From CAZYTM01 sp964649725 (GTDB lineage: Bacteria > Desulfobacterota > Desulfuromonadia > Geobacterales > Geobacteraceae), in assembly GCA_964649725.1 (NCBI GenBank), contig CAZYTM010000007.1, positions 1 to 64,000 of the forward strand: a stretch of DNA of 64,000 nt, read 5' to 3'. The translations under genes were made by a program, and so were the position numbers. This document shows positions 1-10,304 of this stretch, piece after piece (position 1 is the stretch's first letter; each line of letters starts with the position of its first letter). Below the pieces are notes generated by a model. That model made no database searches and had not been told where the DNA came from. It saw nothing but the letters and a program-made list of their open reading frames with translations.

Positions 1-1047
1 GGTTTTCAGAGCTTTCACCCGGTAGCTGTAGGTGCCGTTGGCTGTAACGGTAATGTTCGCTGAAGTGTTCGTTCCGTTGTACACCTCGGTGTAGTTCCCG
101 CCATCCTTGCTCTGCTCCACAACGTAGGTGGCGTTGATGACATCGCTAGGATGCCAGCTGATAGCGAATGCTCCGGTACTGTTGGCAGCAGGAACGGTCA
201 GTGTGGCTGGTTTGCCGCAGACAAGGTAGACGACGCAGCTGATGTTTCCGACGGTATAGTCGCTGGTGACGTAATTGGTTTTCAGAGCTTTCACCCGGTA
301 GCTGTAGGTGCCGTTGGCTGTAACGGTAATGTTCGCTGAAGTGTTCGTTCCGTTGTACACCTCGGTGTAGTTCCCGCCATCCTTGCTCTGCTCCACAACG
401 TAGGTGGCGTTGATGACATCGCTGGCACTCCAGGCGATCGCGAATGATCCGGTGCTGTTTGCCGCAGGAACGGTCATCGAGGCTGGTTTGCCGCAGACAA
501 GGTAGACCACACAACTGGTGTTGCCAAGAGTATAGCTGCTGGCTACGTAACCATCTTTTGCTGCTTTCACCCGGTAACTGTAGGTACCATTGGCTGTAAC
601 GGTAATACTCGCGGAAGTGTTCAAACCGTTATATACCTCAGTATACGTTCCGCCATCCTTGCTCTGTTCAACAATGTAGGTGGCGTTGGTGAGATTGTTT
701 GTGCTCCAGGTGATCACGAATGTGCCGGTACTGTTGGCAGATGGAATAGTCAGCGAAGCGGGCGCCGAGCAGTTGAGGGTGACCAGGCAACCGGTACTGC
801 CGACTGTATAGTCGCTGGTAACGTAACCGTCTTTCATTGCCTTTATCCGGTACGTGTATGTCCCACTGGCAGTAAGGGTGATGTTTGCAGAAAGGTTCGT
901 CCCTCTGTATATCTCGGTGAATGTCCCGCCATCCTTGCTCTGCTCAAGTATGTAGGTAGCGCCGCTGACATCGCTTGCTGCCCAGGCAATGGAGAATACA
1001 CCGGTGCTGCTTGTAGCAGGAACGGTAAGAGAAGCGGGGTTTCCGCA
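1..1047 (-). repeat. Tandem 276-bp repeats encoding Fn3-like domains
   Basis: Four units of exactly 276 bp (92 codons) lie head to tail at 1047-772, 771-496, 495-220 and 219 to the left edge. Each starts at a Cys codon followed by G(K/N)PAS or a close variant. Bases 1-147 are identical to 277-423, which implies very recent duplication or gene conversion; the outer units are more diverged. The array continues out of the window. Confidence 0.9.
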
Positions 1048-4000
1048 GGTGCCAATCGTGATATCGAAAGTTAAGCTGTTTACCGAAGGGAGCGAACCGG
1101 CTGTCGCGGTCAACATGTAACCATTCCCTTCTGAAGCTATCGAAAGGTCAGTGAAAGCAGCTATACCGTTTACAGCACTCCTCGTAATTGTTCCGTTTAA
1201 TATGCCGGTATGACTGGCGGAAGCCAATGACAAAGTAACATCAGCCGTACTGCCGGTCACAACGTTGCCGAATTGATCTATGATACTCACCGCAACCGCA
1301 GGATCGATCGACAGGCCCGGAAAAGCGTTCATCGGCTGCTGTGAAAACAGAAGCATGGCTGCTGCAGAAGGGTTAATTGCGACGCTGCCGCTGGTACCGG
1401 TAATTTCTGGCGTTAGCGTATCAGTCACAGTTAAGGTATGGATTCCGGAAGACTTAAGATTCACTCCCAACCCGAAAGTATGACTCCCATTGTCTCCGGA
1501 AACAAAGGTGTAGTTACCAGGCAGCAGACCCTTGGGATCACTGCTTGTAAAGCTGACCGTACCTGTATAGTCGATGATATTGTTTTCAAAGGCGTCCTTG
1601 ACGGCCACCGTAATGCTGAACGGAGTTCCTGCGGTTGAAGTTGCCGGTGCAGTTATTGTCAGTTTAGCCGCCTGAGCCGGGCTCACCGCAATGCTGCCGC
1701 TGGTTCCGATAATTGAGCTGGCTACAACATCGGTAGCGGTAATGGTCTGCACTCCTGCACTCTCCAGAACTATACCGGTAAAGGTTACGGTACCGTTGTC
1801 GTGAGATTCAAAGGAGTAATCGGCAGGCAGAACAATCCCGACCTTATGGTCAGTGCTTGTAAAATTGACTGTCCCGCTGTAACCGGAAGCGACATTGTTA
1901 TAATCGTCTCTGGCTGTCACCGTAACATCAAACGGGATTCCTGCCGAAGCAATGGCCGGGGCAGATACGGTGAATGCAACAGCAACTCCCGGATTTACGT
2001 CAAATGCATTTCCCGTAACAGTTTTTCCGTTTGCAACGACTGTGATCTTGCCGATTCCCGAATCGGTTACCATTACGGTTCCTGTCCATACACCGTCGAC
2101 AAAGGGGGTAGTTGCTGCCGGAATGATCCTTCCGGCAGTGGTAGTCAGGTCAGCCGTTCCGGTAAATGAGGTTATGGTGTTGTTCCAGGCGTCTTGCGCA
2201 GTAATCGTAATGCTGAAAAGGACGCCTGCCATCTGGGGGCTGCTGACATCCGATATTGTAAAATGGTCCAGTCCGCCCGGATGCACGATAAAGGATTGAA
2301 GCACCGGAGCCGCAGGATAGTAATTGGGGCTGCCTGGCTGTGAAGCCCCAATGGTGCAGCTACCAACTGAAATGATAGTAACAGTGTTACCGGATACGGT
2401 GCATACTGCCGCAGTCAGGCTGCTGAAGCTTACAGGCAGCCCATCTGACGCCGTAGCGCTTAGGAGTAAAGGTGCTACGCCATACGTCACATCGGCCAAG
2501 GGCGCAAAATTTATGGACTGTGAAGCGGGAGAGACGGTTATAGTAACGCTGCCCGAAGCTGTAGTGTAATTACTGCTGTCAGCAGGCGTGAAAAGCACTG
2601 TGACAGTGTGAGTGCCGGCATCCAAAATGGTTGTTGTCGTGGGAAATGCGAAAGTTCCCGCAGTCAAAGCCGTTCCGCCTGAAAGAGTGGAAGATGAAAG
2701 CGGCTGACCAAAGGTTATTGTACCGGCAATTGGCAAAGCAGTTATTGCAGGGATCGCCTTGTCAACTGTTACGCTCACTGCGCCGATAACATTGTTGAAG
2801 TTGTTCGAGTCACTTGGGGTAAAGATCACGTTCTGTAACGCACTGCCGGCAACAGGCAACATTGAAGGTGTCGTGAAGGCGAAGCTGCCGGCAACTGATG
2901 CGCTGCCGATGCTCAGAGCAGACGAAGCAAGCGTCTGCCCGTAAGTGATGCTGGAGGTTGTCGGCCAGCTGTTCACGGTCGGGGTTGCTTTGTTGACTGA
3001 TATAATGACAGTGCCGCCTACCTGACTGTAATTCAGGTCTGCAGGGGTAAAGGTAACTGCGGCACTGTAATTGCCGGCATTGGGAACAGTGGCCAGCTCA
3101 GTAAAGGCAAAACTCCCTGCCAGTGGTGAGCTTCCACCTGACAGAGTTGACAAGGAAACAGACTGACCGTAGGTTATTGCACTTGCCGTCGGCCATGCAG
3201 TTATACTCGGAATCGCCTTGTTGACCGTTACGCTGACTGTGCCGCTCACGCTGTTATGATTTGCATCGCTTGGCATGAAAATGATATCAGCGGTGTAACT
3301 CCCGGCGCTTGGCACAGTAGTTGGTACAGAAAAGGAGAAACTGCCGGATACCGATGCTATTCCCCCTGTCAAAGAGGATGCTGACAGTGGCTGCCCATAG
3401 GTAATGGCGCCGGCAACAGGCCAACTGCTCACCGTCGGGTTTGCCTTGTTGACCGTTACCGTAACGGCACCGCTCACCGGGTTGTAATTCGGGTCTGAAG
3501 GTGTAAAGGTAACCGCAGCAGTGTAAACACCGGCATTGGGTATCGACGTGGGATCAGCAAATGAGAAGATCCCCGCAACCGATGCGCTCCCGCCTGTAAG
3601 CGTCGATGCCGAAAGAGCCTGTCCAAAGGTTATTGCACTCGACGTCGGCCATGCGGTTACACTGGGAGTGGCAATCTGTCCGGAAGTTACAGTTACGGTG
3701 TGAGAAGCATATCTGGTGGCAGTTCCGTTACTCTCGCATGTTGCTAATGAATTATATCCACGAAGGTAAACTCTCCAGATGCCAGTCTCATGGGCAGATG
3801 CAAGGGGAAGACTGTCAGTTGACGCGCTTGACCCAAGTGTACAGGGATGGATTGTGGTGACACCTGAAGGGGAACGATACTCATAGCGATACGTCCACGA
3901 TGAGGTGAGGTGATCCCCGTGTGCACTGATAGTGGATGTGCTCTCGTTGTAAATTGCATGTACTTGCAAGTCATCATCCGCTGCCGTATACGGTCCGACA

Positions 4001-5253
4001 AAAGGCCCACCGCTCCCCGCAACACCGGCAGGCTTGACGAATAACATACTCGGATTATTCAGCGCGTTATACATATTGAGACGGCCGTTGCCGAACATTG
4101 TCTCATTTATGGCTGGTTCGCCTGGAATTCCGACGGGGTCGGCCGATCTCGCAAGTCGGCCGACAATTACGCCGTTAGTCAGTGACGAATCGACAGCCTT
4201 CATAAATGCGGCAACTCCTGCGACAACAGCTGAAGATGCGGATGTGCCTGAGATCGTAGTGTAACTAGCTATTTCCAGAGCATTGTTGTTTGTAGTGTAG
4301 ATACTCTCCCCGGGAGCAGCAAGGAACACGTGCGGGCCATAATTGCTGTCTGCTTTCAGGGTATCATCCTGATTGGTGGCTGAAACTCCGATGACACCGC
4401 TATTCCCGGCGGGGAAAGTGGAGGATTCTGCGCCGGCATTACCGGCAGCCGCTACGATAACAGCTCCGCTGTCCCAAGCGAGATCGATAGCTTCCTGAAG
4501 ACTCTGGCTGAAGTCACTATTGCTGAACCCCATGAGGATTATTTTGGCTCCCTGACTTACAGCCCAGTCAATACCCGCGATTATGTCGCCGTCACTGCCG
4601 ATACCGTCGTCATTCAGAACTTTAACCGGCAATATTTTTACGCCGCTGGTGCAAATGCCGGCAATACCCTGTCTGTTGTTGGAAACAGCGCCGATGATAC
4701 CGGCCAGTCTGGTGCCGTGACCATTTACGTCCACTCTGCCGTCGGAAGCATCCAGAAATGATCTTCCCGGCAATACAACATCCGCTCCTAAATCAGGATG
4801 TTCTGCAAATACTCCGGTATCCAGCAGAGCGACTTTGACCGTGGTGAAGAGGTACGTATTGGCAAAAACTTTATCCCATCCGATCTTCGGCAGCGACCAT
4901 TGGTCAATATACAGAGAGTCATTCGGCCCGGTTTGCACCTGCCGTAACCTGTTCACCTCAACCCTTTCGACTTCTGGATCCGACTGGTAATTCTGCAGAA
5001 TCCGGTATGTGTCTTCACTGTTCGCAATAGAGATGACATACATTCGCAATGCAGGTATTGATGAAGTCTCAACCCCTCCATTACGGGCTATGACAGCTGC
5101 CTGCTCAGTGGGAGAAAGTCCTGTTTTGAGTTTTACTACAATTGAAGTAACAGCTGGTTGTTCTGCAGCAATCGCTAATGGTACACTCCATGTTAACGTC
5201 ATTGTGGCAACTATCATTACTACAAAGAAAAGCGGTGTGACTAACTTGTTCAT
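1..5253 (-). CDS. Giant secreted S8 (subtilisin-like) serine protease with Ig-like and Fn3-like repeats, C terminus beyond window
   Basis: The gene reads leftward from an ATG at 5253 preceded by GGAGG and runs off the left edge, so at least 1750 residues are encoded. A signal peptide (about residues 1-29, ending in Ala-Ile-Ala-Ala) and an I9-like propeptide segment lead into a subtilase domain. The catalytic triad is visible as Asp145 (LLDTG), His179 (NGHGT) and Ser338 (GTSAS), with the oxyanion Asn272 (AAGNAG), so the protease should be active. After it come five Ig-like repeats of 76-77 residues (about 3690-2560, each with a TYGQ or TFGQ motif), one related unit, three filamin/Big-like units, another Ig-like unit, and four 92-residue Fn3-like units starting at 1047, 771, 495 and 219. 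The protein is probably exported and cell-surface associated or released. Substrate is unknown. Confidence 0.88.
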   Translation of the reverse strand, partial: MNKLVTPLFFVVMIVATMTLTWSVPLAIAAEQPAVTSIVVKLKTGLSPTEQAAVIARNGGVETSSIPALRMYVISIANSEDTYRILQNYQSDPEVERVEVNRLRQVQTGPNDSLYIDQWSLPKIGWDKVFANTYLFTTVKVALLDTGVFAEHPDLGADVVLPGRSFLDASDGRVDVNGHGTRLAGIIGAVSNNRQGIAGICTSGVKILPVKVLNDDGIGSDGDIIAGIDWAVSQGAKIILMGFSNSDFSQSLQEAIDLAWDSGAVIVAAAGNAGAESSTFPAGNSGVIGVSATNQDDTLKADSNYGPHVFLAAPGESIYTTNNNALEIASYTTISGTSASSAVVAGVAAFMKAVDSSLTNGVIVGRLARSADPVGIPGEPAINETMFGNGRLNMYNALNNPSMLFVKPAGVAGSGGPFVGPYTAADDDLQVHAIYNESTSTISAHGDHLTSSWTYRYEYRSPSGVTTIHPCTLGSSASTDSLPLASAHETGIWRVYLRGYNSLATCESNGTATRYASHTVTVTSGQIATPSVTAWPTSSAITFGQALSASTLTGGSASVAGIFSFADPTSIPNAGVYTAAVTFTPSDPNYNPVSGAVTVTVNKANPTVSSWPVAGAITYGQPLSASSLTGGIASVSGSFSFSVPTTVPSAGSYTADIIFMPSDANHNSVSGTVSVTVNKAIPSITAWPTASAITYGQSVSLSTLSGGSSPLAGSFAFTELATVPNAGNYSAAVTFTPADLNYSQVGGTVIISVNKATPTVNSWPTTSSITYGQTLASSALSIGSASVAGSFAFTTPSMLPVAGSALQNVIFTPSDSNNFNNVIGAVSVTVDKAIPAITALPIAGTITFGQPLSSSTLSGGTALTAGTFAFPTTTTILDAGTHTVTVLFTPADSSNYTTASGSVTITVSPASQSINFAPLADVTYGVAPLLLSATASDGLPVSFSSLTAAVCTVSGNTVTIISVGSCTIGASQPGSPNYYPAAPVLQSFIVHPGGLDHFTISDVSSPQMAGVLFSITITAQDAWNNTITSFTGTADLTTTAGRIIPAATTPFVDGVWTGTVMVTDSGIGKITVVANGKTVTGNAFDVNPGVAVAFTVSAPAIASAGIPFDVTVTARDDYNNVASGYSGTVNFTSTDHKVGIVLPADYSFESHDNGTVTFTGIVLESAGVQTITATDVVASSIIGTSGSIAVSPAQAAKLTITAPATSTAGTPFSITVAVKDAFENNIIDYTGTVSFTSSDPKGLLPGNYTFVSGDNGSHTFGLGVNLKSSGIHTLTVTDTLTPEITGTSGSVAINPSAAAMLLFSQQPMNAFPGLSIDPAVAVSIIDQFGNVVTGSTADVTLSLASASHTGILNGTITRSAVNGIAAFTDLSIASEGNGYMLTATAGSLPSVNSLTFDITIGTCGNPASLTVPATSSTGVFSIAWAASDVSGATYILEQSKDGGTFTEIYRGTNLSANITLTASGTYTYRIKAMKDGYVTSDYTVGSTGCLVTLNCSAPASLTIPSANSTGTFVITWSTNNLTNATYIVEQSKDGGTYTEVYNGLNTSASITVTANGTYSYRVKAAKDGYVASSYTLGNTSCVVYLVCGKPASMTVPAANSTGSFAIAWSASDVINATYVVEQSKDGGNYTEVYNGTNTSANITVTANGTYSYRVKALKTNYVTSDYTVGNISCVVYLVCGKPATLTVPAANSTGAFAISWHPSDVINATYVVEQSKDGGNYTEVYNGTNTSANITVTANGTYSYRVKALKT
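2560..3690 (-). repeat. Five tandem Ig-like repeats of about 228 bp in the protease gene
   Basis: The recurring (T/S)(Y/F)GQ-(P/A/S)-L-S motif falls at 3619, 3391, 3163, 2935 and 2704, spacings of 228, 228, 228 and 231 bp. Each unit encodes a beta-sandwich-like module ending in VTVNKA or similar. The DNA of these units is diverged, so they are older than the Fn3-like repeats. Confidence 0.8.
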
Positions 5254-5716
5254 GTTTCCTCCCACATAGGTCCCAAAAAAGTTTCCAAAAATTGAAGGGG
5301 AATACCCCTTTAAGGTAGCTTAGGTTTACAGATCAAAGACTTGCTGCAGAAAAAATTGATTTAGCCCGGCCAGCATACTGAAATATCAACACTTAACGTC
5401 AGCCCCGAATTGTGGAGGGGTGCAATGATAGTAAAAATTAATTAGCAAGGACAGCTTGTTCGCTATATAGCGGCATCAAGTAAGTATTCTCGCGGACATA
5501 TCTTAATTATAAAAATATTATTAAAAGCGATGAAAGCCTTCGATGTTGCGGTTTGGCTAGTATTAAAAAAATGGCAGAATAGGATTAATTAAGGTCCTAT
5601 CGCAAAAGCAAATATGGTGCCATTGATTAATAAGACTATATGTGTAAAATATAGGCGTTGATATGACACTGTGTCTCAAGTCACAAATAACCGGACAAAT
5701 GCAAAAGGGGGGTATG
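5254..5716. other. Intergenic region between divergent genes
   Basis: This 463-bp AT-rich gap must carry the promoters for the leftward protease and rightward pepA. A 6-bp perfect hairpin (AAGGGG, loop AATA, CCCCTT) lies at 5295-5310 in the protease leader. No clear RNA gene, riboswitch or sigma54 site was seen. Confidence 0.4.
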
Positions 5717-7198
5717 ATGAAGATAGAGGTTGCCGTTTCCGACCCTGCAGGATACGCCACTCCGGCTCTTGTCGTAGGCTGTTTCGAGGATTACCGGGAC
5801 GAGAAGTTTTATGCAAAACTGGACAGGTCGCTGGCTGGAGCCTTAACAGCCTTATACGAACAGAAGGAGTTTGCGGGCAAGCTGAACAGGGTCAAGGTGC
5901 TGCATACACTGGGCACCTTACCTGCAGAACGTCTTGTTCTTGTCGGTCTGGGCAAGCGGAAGGAACTTGACTCCGAACGCCTCAGGCAGGCGGCAGGGAG
6001 TGTGGCGCAGGCTTTGCGCTCAACGGGAGTTTCACGGTGCTCCATAATCCTGCATCTGCAGGTAGAGTGCGTGGCATTTCCCGTCCAGGCGGTAACGGAA
6101 GGGATGCTGCTCGGTTCCTACTCTTTTGACCAGTATCGAACTAGCCCAAAAGAGCAGGTCGATCTGACTGAAATGACAATCCTGGTAACCGGAAAGTCCC
6201 AGTTTAAGGAGGCCGAAAAAGCCACTTCGGAGAGCAGGAAGATATGTGACGCTGCCCGGCTCGCCCGTGATCTTGTTTCCCACCCCTGCAATGTGGCGAC
6301 ACCTTCATATCTCGCTGAACAGGCAATGGCAATTGCCGGTCGCTACGGCATTCAGTGCCGGGTTTTCGATCGTGACGAGATCGAGGGGTTAGGCATGAAT
6401 GGCCTCATTTCCGTCAGTAAAGGTTCGATACAGGCGCCACGCTTTATCGTTATGGAGTATCACGGAGGGAAGAAGGGGGGAAAACCGACCGTACTGATCG
6501 GCAAGGGGGTGACCTTTGATTCAGGCGGAATTTCCCTTAAACCGCGAGAGGGGATGGAGAGGATGAAGGATGACATGGCCGGAGCTGCTGCGGTCATTGG
6601 CACCCTTCAGGCAACCGCTGCCCTCAGTCTCCCTGTGAACCTGGTTGGGCTGATTCCGGCTGCTGAGAACATGCCGGATGGTCGAGCCTACAAACCGGGT
6701 GACGTGGTTACAACAATGGCAGGTAAGACTGTGGAGATCAACAATACCGATGCCGAGGGTCGTATGATCCTCTGTGAGGCCCTACATTATGCCCATCGTT
6801 ACAACCCTGCCGCAGTCATCGATCTTGCCACCCTTACCGGCGCCTGCATTGTTGCCTTGGGGACCCAGGCATCCGGAATGATGGGGAACCATAACGCTCT
6901 CAAGATCGCTCTGAAGAAGGCTGGCGATGCAACCGGTGAACGCCTTTGGGAACTCCCTCTCTGGGAGGAGTACGGCGAGTCGATGAAGAGCGACATTGCC
7001 GACCTGAAGAACGCAGGAGGCCCAAATGCCGGGAGTATAACGGCGGGATGGTTTCTCATGCAGTTTGTTGGGAAGATGAGGTGGGTACACCTGGATATCG
7101 CAGGTACAGCATGGGAGGAGAAGGGGAAGCACTACCTCCCCAAGGGTGCAACTGGCGTCGGGGTGCGTCTTCTGGTGGATTATCTGAGGGGGCTCTGA
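5717..7198 (+). CDS. pepA: Leucyl aminopeptidase (M17 family)
   Basis: Cytosolic di-metal aminopeptidase that removes N-terminal residues from peptides. The protein of about 493 residues matches the usual family length. The C-terminal catalytic half shows the GKGVTFDSGG segment that supplies a metal-binding Asp and catalytic Lys, the DMAGAAAV segment, and the M17 signature NTDAEGR. The start is set at ATG 5717 (ATG 5714 is adjacent) because AAGGGGGG lies just upstream; a further in-frame ATG at 5663 lacks a ribosome site and would add a non-family extension. It stands first in a rightward group with the decarboxylase gene 120 bp downstream. Confidence 0.93.
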   Translation: MKIEVAVSDPAGYATPALVVGCFEDYRDEKFYAKLDRSLAGALTALYEQKEFAGKLNRVKVLHTLGTLPAERLVLVGLGKRKELDSERLRQAAGSVAQALRSTGVSRCSIILHLQVECVAFPVQAVTEGMLLGSYSFDQYRTSPKEQVDLTEMTILVTGKSQFKEAEKATSESRKICDAARLARDLVSHPCNVATPSYLAEQAMAIAGRYGIQCRVFDRDEIEGLGMNGLISVSKGSIQAPRFIVMEYHGGKKGGKPTVLIGKGVTFDSGGISLKPREGMERMKDDMAGAAAVIGTLQATAALSLPVNLVGLIPAAENMPDGRAYKPGDVVTTMAGKTVEINNTDAEGRMILCEALHYAHRYNPAAVIDLATLTGACIVALGTQASGMMGNHNALKIALKKAGDATGERLWELPLWEEYGESMKSDIADLKNAGGPNAGSITAGWFLMQFVGKMRWVHLDIAGTAWEEKGKHYLPKGATGVGVRLLVDYLRGL

Positions 7199-7318
7199 TC
7201 CGTCATCCAGCACCCAATAATGCGTGCACTCCCATGAAAAGGAGGCATTCAGCTATTGACGCCGGCTGTTTCTCTGGTACTCCTTGAAGGGAAAAACTAC
7301 CATTTAAGGAGTCCAGGC

Positions 7319-8098
7319 ATGTCCCTCATCCTCACCCAGCTGAAGGACCAGATCGGAACAATTACCTTCAATTACGCTCAGCGACGCAATATCCTCTCCA
7401 AGGCCCTGATCGATGAAGTCATCGAGGCAATTGAAGCACTTAAGAAGAGCAAGGCCCGGGTTCTCATTCTTCGAGCCCCAAAAGGGTCCACGGTCTGGTC
7501 GGCTGGCCATGATGTCCGCGAATTACCGTTGCCTGGGCGAGATCCTCTTGCCTACCACGATCCTCTCGTTACGATACTTCGCACGGTCCAGAGTCTGTCA
7601 ATGCCTGTTATTGCCATGATCGAGGGAGGGGTATGGGGAGGGGCCTGTGATCTGGCACTGTCCTGCGATATCCTTATTGGCGCCAGGAACTGCAGTTTCT
7701 GTATGACGCCTGCAAAGATCGGTGTACCGTACAATGTTACCGGTATTCTCCACTTCATTAACATTATGGGAGTGAACATTGCCAAGGAGATGTTCTTTAC
7801 TGCCCAGCCTCTTAATTCAGAAAAGGCACGCAAGGCAGGGATTCTTAACCACCTTGTGGAGGACGATCAACTTGAGGAGTTTACGTACGACATGGCGATG
7901 AAGATGACCAAGAACAGCCCGCTTTCGATCGCAGTAATAAAGGAGCAGATACGTCTGCTTGCCAGTGCGCATCCCATGAGTCCGCATACATTCGAGCGGG
8001 TACAGGGGTTGAGACGGACCGTATATGACAGCAAGGATTACGCCGAGGGGATAAAGGCGTTTATGGAGAAGCGGTCGCCTAATTTCTCCGGCGAATAG
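7319..8098 (+). CDS. scpB: Methylmalonyl-CoA decarboxylase (enoyl-CoA hydratase/isomerase superfamily)
   Basis: A crotonase-fold enzyme of 259 residues, expected to convert (methyl)malonyl-CoA to propionyl-CoA plus CO2. It is colinear with E. coli ScpB/YgfG as I remember it: an N-terminal FNY...ILSK segment, SAGHD with the catalytic-type His, the GGVWGGA oxyanion loop, GVPYN with the conserved Tyr, and a C-terminal VYDS(K/E)DY. These points favour decarboxylase over generic enoyl-CoA hydratase. The start is ATG 7319, preceded by AAGGAG at eight bases; upstream in-frame codons have no ribosome site. No methylmalonyl-CoA mutase gene lies next to it, so its place in propionate metabolism is inferred. 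Confidence 0.82.
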   Translation: MSLILTQLKDQIGTITFNYAQRRNILSKALIDEVIEAIEALKKSKARVLILRAPKGSTVWSAGHDVRELPLPGRDPLAYHDPLVTILRTVQSLSMPVIAMIEGGVWGGACDLALSCDILIGARNCSFCMTPAKIGVPYNVTGILHFINIMGVNIAKEMFFTAQPLNSEKARKAGILNHLVEDDQLEEFTYDMAMKMTKNSPLSIAVIKEQIRLLASAHPMSPHTFERVQGLRRTVYDSKDYAEGIKAFMEKRSPNFSGE

Positions 8099-8195
8099 AA
8101 CCGCTGTAAAGTGAGGCTGGATATGAGGGCTGCATCTCATTCCTGCTATTCGTATCCGGCAGTCAACATATTCCACTAACGAAGAAATTTCGCTC

Positions 8196-10259
8196 ATGAA
8201 CCATCCACCGTTGGCAAACATACGCAACATCGGCATCATCTCTCACATTGATGCAGGCAAGACCACCGTCTCTGAAAGAATTCTCTACTACAGTGGCGAG
8301 ACCCACAAAATGGGAGAGGTTCACGAGGGTCAGTCGGTCATGGATTGGATGCCGCAGGAGCAGGAGCGCGGGATCACCATAACCGCCACTGCCACCTGTT
8401 GTCGATGGAACGATATCAGTATCAACCTGATCGACACCCCCGGCCATATAGACTTTACCATCGAAGTAGAGCGGAGCATGCGGGTGCTGGACGGTGCCAT
8501 TGCGATCTTCAGTGCGGTTGAGGGGGTGCAGCCCCAGAGCGAGTCTGTCTGGAGGCAGGCAGAGCGCTATCACCTGCCACGGATCTGTTTCATCAACAAG
8601 CTTGACAGAATCGGGTCGGATTTAAGATCCGTACTTGATCAGATTCGGCGAAGGCTTGATTCCAGGCCTGTTCTCATGCAGCTCCCCATTGGGAGTGAGG
8701 GTCTGTTTTGCGGGGTTGTCGATCTTCTTGAAGAGCAGGCGATATATTTTGCCGAGTCTGATCTGGGGATGACTGTGCGTGTCGCCCCGATTCCCGAAGA
8801 GTTGCGGTCAGAATCTGCAGAGGCGCGTGATGCTCTTGTAGAGCTTGCCGCAGACTTTGATGAAGATATATTGAACGCTTTTCTCAGCGGAGAGCCGATA
8901 TCAGCCGAATGCCTGAGGCTGGCACTTCGTAAAGGTACCATGGAGTGCCGGATATTTCCGGTTTTCCTTGGCTCAGCCCTTCGTAACAAGGGGATTCAAC
9001 CGCTTCTTGATGGGGTGTCGGCCTTTCTCCCTTCGCCGCTGGATGTGCCTCCCATAAGAGGGGAACGAGCTGATCAGGGTGAAGCGGTCTACCTTCAATG
9101 CGATCCTTCTGAGCCTTTCTGTGCACTTGCATTCAAGGTCGTGGCGGATGAGGGTCGCAAGCTGACCTATCTACGGATCTATGCAGGACGTCTGAAGGCA
9201 GGAGTAGCGGTGCTGAACAGCTCTCGACAGCGGATTGAAAAGGTTTCACGAATTTTCAGGATGCACGCACACCGCCGAGAGGCGATGGAAGAGGCGGCGG
9301 CTGGTGAAATTGTTGCCGTGGCTGGGCTCAAAGAGGTGTTGACCGGGGATACCCTCTGCTCAACGTCCAATGCACTGGTGCTTGCAGGGTTGACCATCCC
9401 GGAGCCTGTAGTCTCCCTGGCTGTCGAACCCAAGGGGGTGGATGACCGCGAGAAACTCTTGCCAGCCCTGGAAAAGCTCCAGTGGGAAGACCCGACCTTC
9501 CGTGTTCACGAGGATTCAGAGACGGGACAGACCATTCTTGCCGGGATGGGTGAGCTCCACCTTGAGATCGTTACTGACCGGCTGGCACGCGAATTTGGAG
9601 TCCGAGTCAAGACCGGAAGACCTCAGGTCGTATACCGCGAGACTGTGAGGAAAAAGATAGGGCATCGTGAGCAGTTCCGCGTTGAGCAGGATGGTCGCAT
9701 TCTGGCCGGGGAGGTCCATCTGTTATTGATCCCCCTGGAAAGGGGTGCCGGGGTGCATGTGGCGCTTGATGACACTGCGGCTTGTGGACTTCCACCTGAA
9801 CTCCGGAGCGCCCTTGAAGATTGCCTAATCAATGCGTGTGCAGCCGGCGGGCTTGCAGGCTACCCTCTCACCGATCTCTCCGTTGAAGTCCGGGAGGCGC
9901 CATTCGAACAGGGGGTCACCAGCGAGGCCGGATTAAGAGCCGCTGCCCAGAAGGGTCTGGCTATGGCACTCAGGGAAGCCGGTACCCTTCTTCTTGAGCC
10001 GATCATGTCCCTTGAGATTACCGCTACCGACGAAGCGACCGGAAGGGTTATCGGTTCGCTCCAGCAGAAGAGAGGTCGTGTCGAAGGGATCGAAATGCAT
10101 GGGGCTCTTGAGGTAATTCGTGCTCTGGTACCGCTTTCCGAGATGTTTGGCTACATGACGGAGCTCCGGAGTGCAACCAAGGGTCGAGGTACCTTCAGTA
10201 TGGAGTTCGATTCCTTTGCCGATGCTCCGCTGGATGTTCAGCAGCGATTTGGTCTGTAA
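8196..10259 (+). CDS. fusA: Elongation factor G paralogue
   Basis: A translational GTPase of 687 residues with full EF-G domain layout. The G domain shows HIDAGKTT (P loop), RGITI (switch I), DTPGH (switch II), NKLD and a later SALRNKG segment; domains II to V follow. The NKLD variant of the usual NKMD and the setting, away from rpsL, rpsG and tufA, suggest a second EF-G copy rather than the str-operon gene. Such paralogues may act in translocation, recycling or stress translation; which applies here cannot be told. ATG 8196 has only a weak purine-rich upstream stretch. Confidence 0.87.
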   Translation: MNHPPLANIRNIGIISHIDAGKTTVSERILYYSGETHKMGEVHEGQSVMDWMPQEQERGITITATATCCRWNDISINLIDTPGHIDFTIEVERSMRVLDGAIAIFSAVEGVQPQSESVWRQAERYHLPRICFINKLDRIGSDLRSVLDQIRRRLDSRPVLMQLPIGSEGLFCGVVDLLEEQAIYFAESDLGMTVRVAPIPEELRSESAEARDALVELAADFDEDILNAFLSGEPISAECLRLALRKGTMECRIFPVFLGSALRNKGIQPLLDGVSAFLPSPLDVPPIRGERADQGEAVYLQCDPSEPFCALAFKVVADEGRKLTYLRIYAGRLKAGVAVLNSSRQRIEKVSRIFRMHAHRREAMEEAAAGEIVAVAGLKEVLTGDTLCSTSNALVLAGLTIPEPVVSLAVEPKGVDDREKLLPALEKLQWEDPTFRVHEDSETGQTILAGMGELHLEIVTDRLAREFGVRVKTGRPQVVYRETVRKKIGHREQFRVEQDGRILAGEVHLLLIPLERGAGVHVALDDTAACGLPPELRSALEDCLINACAAGGLAGYPLTDLSVEVREAPFEQGVTSEAGLRAAAQKGLAMALREAGTLLLEPIMSLEITATDEATGRVIGSLQQKRGRVEGIEMHGALEVIRALVPLSEMFGYMTELRSATKGRGTFSMEFDSFADAPLDVQQRFGL

Positions 10260-10304
10260 AGCTTTGCAGTGTGTTGCCGATAACTTACTCAAGGAGCGAG
10301 TTTA

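Noticed and set aside
1..1047. CRISPR-like regular repeats
   Set aside because: Units are 276 bp, coding, and have no short spacers; they encode Fn3-like domains.
1801..2299. Plus-strand open frames opposite the protease repeats
   Set aside because: They lie antisense to a clear coding frame with signal peptide, catalytic triad and repeats, have no ribosome site and no domain.
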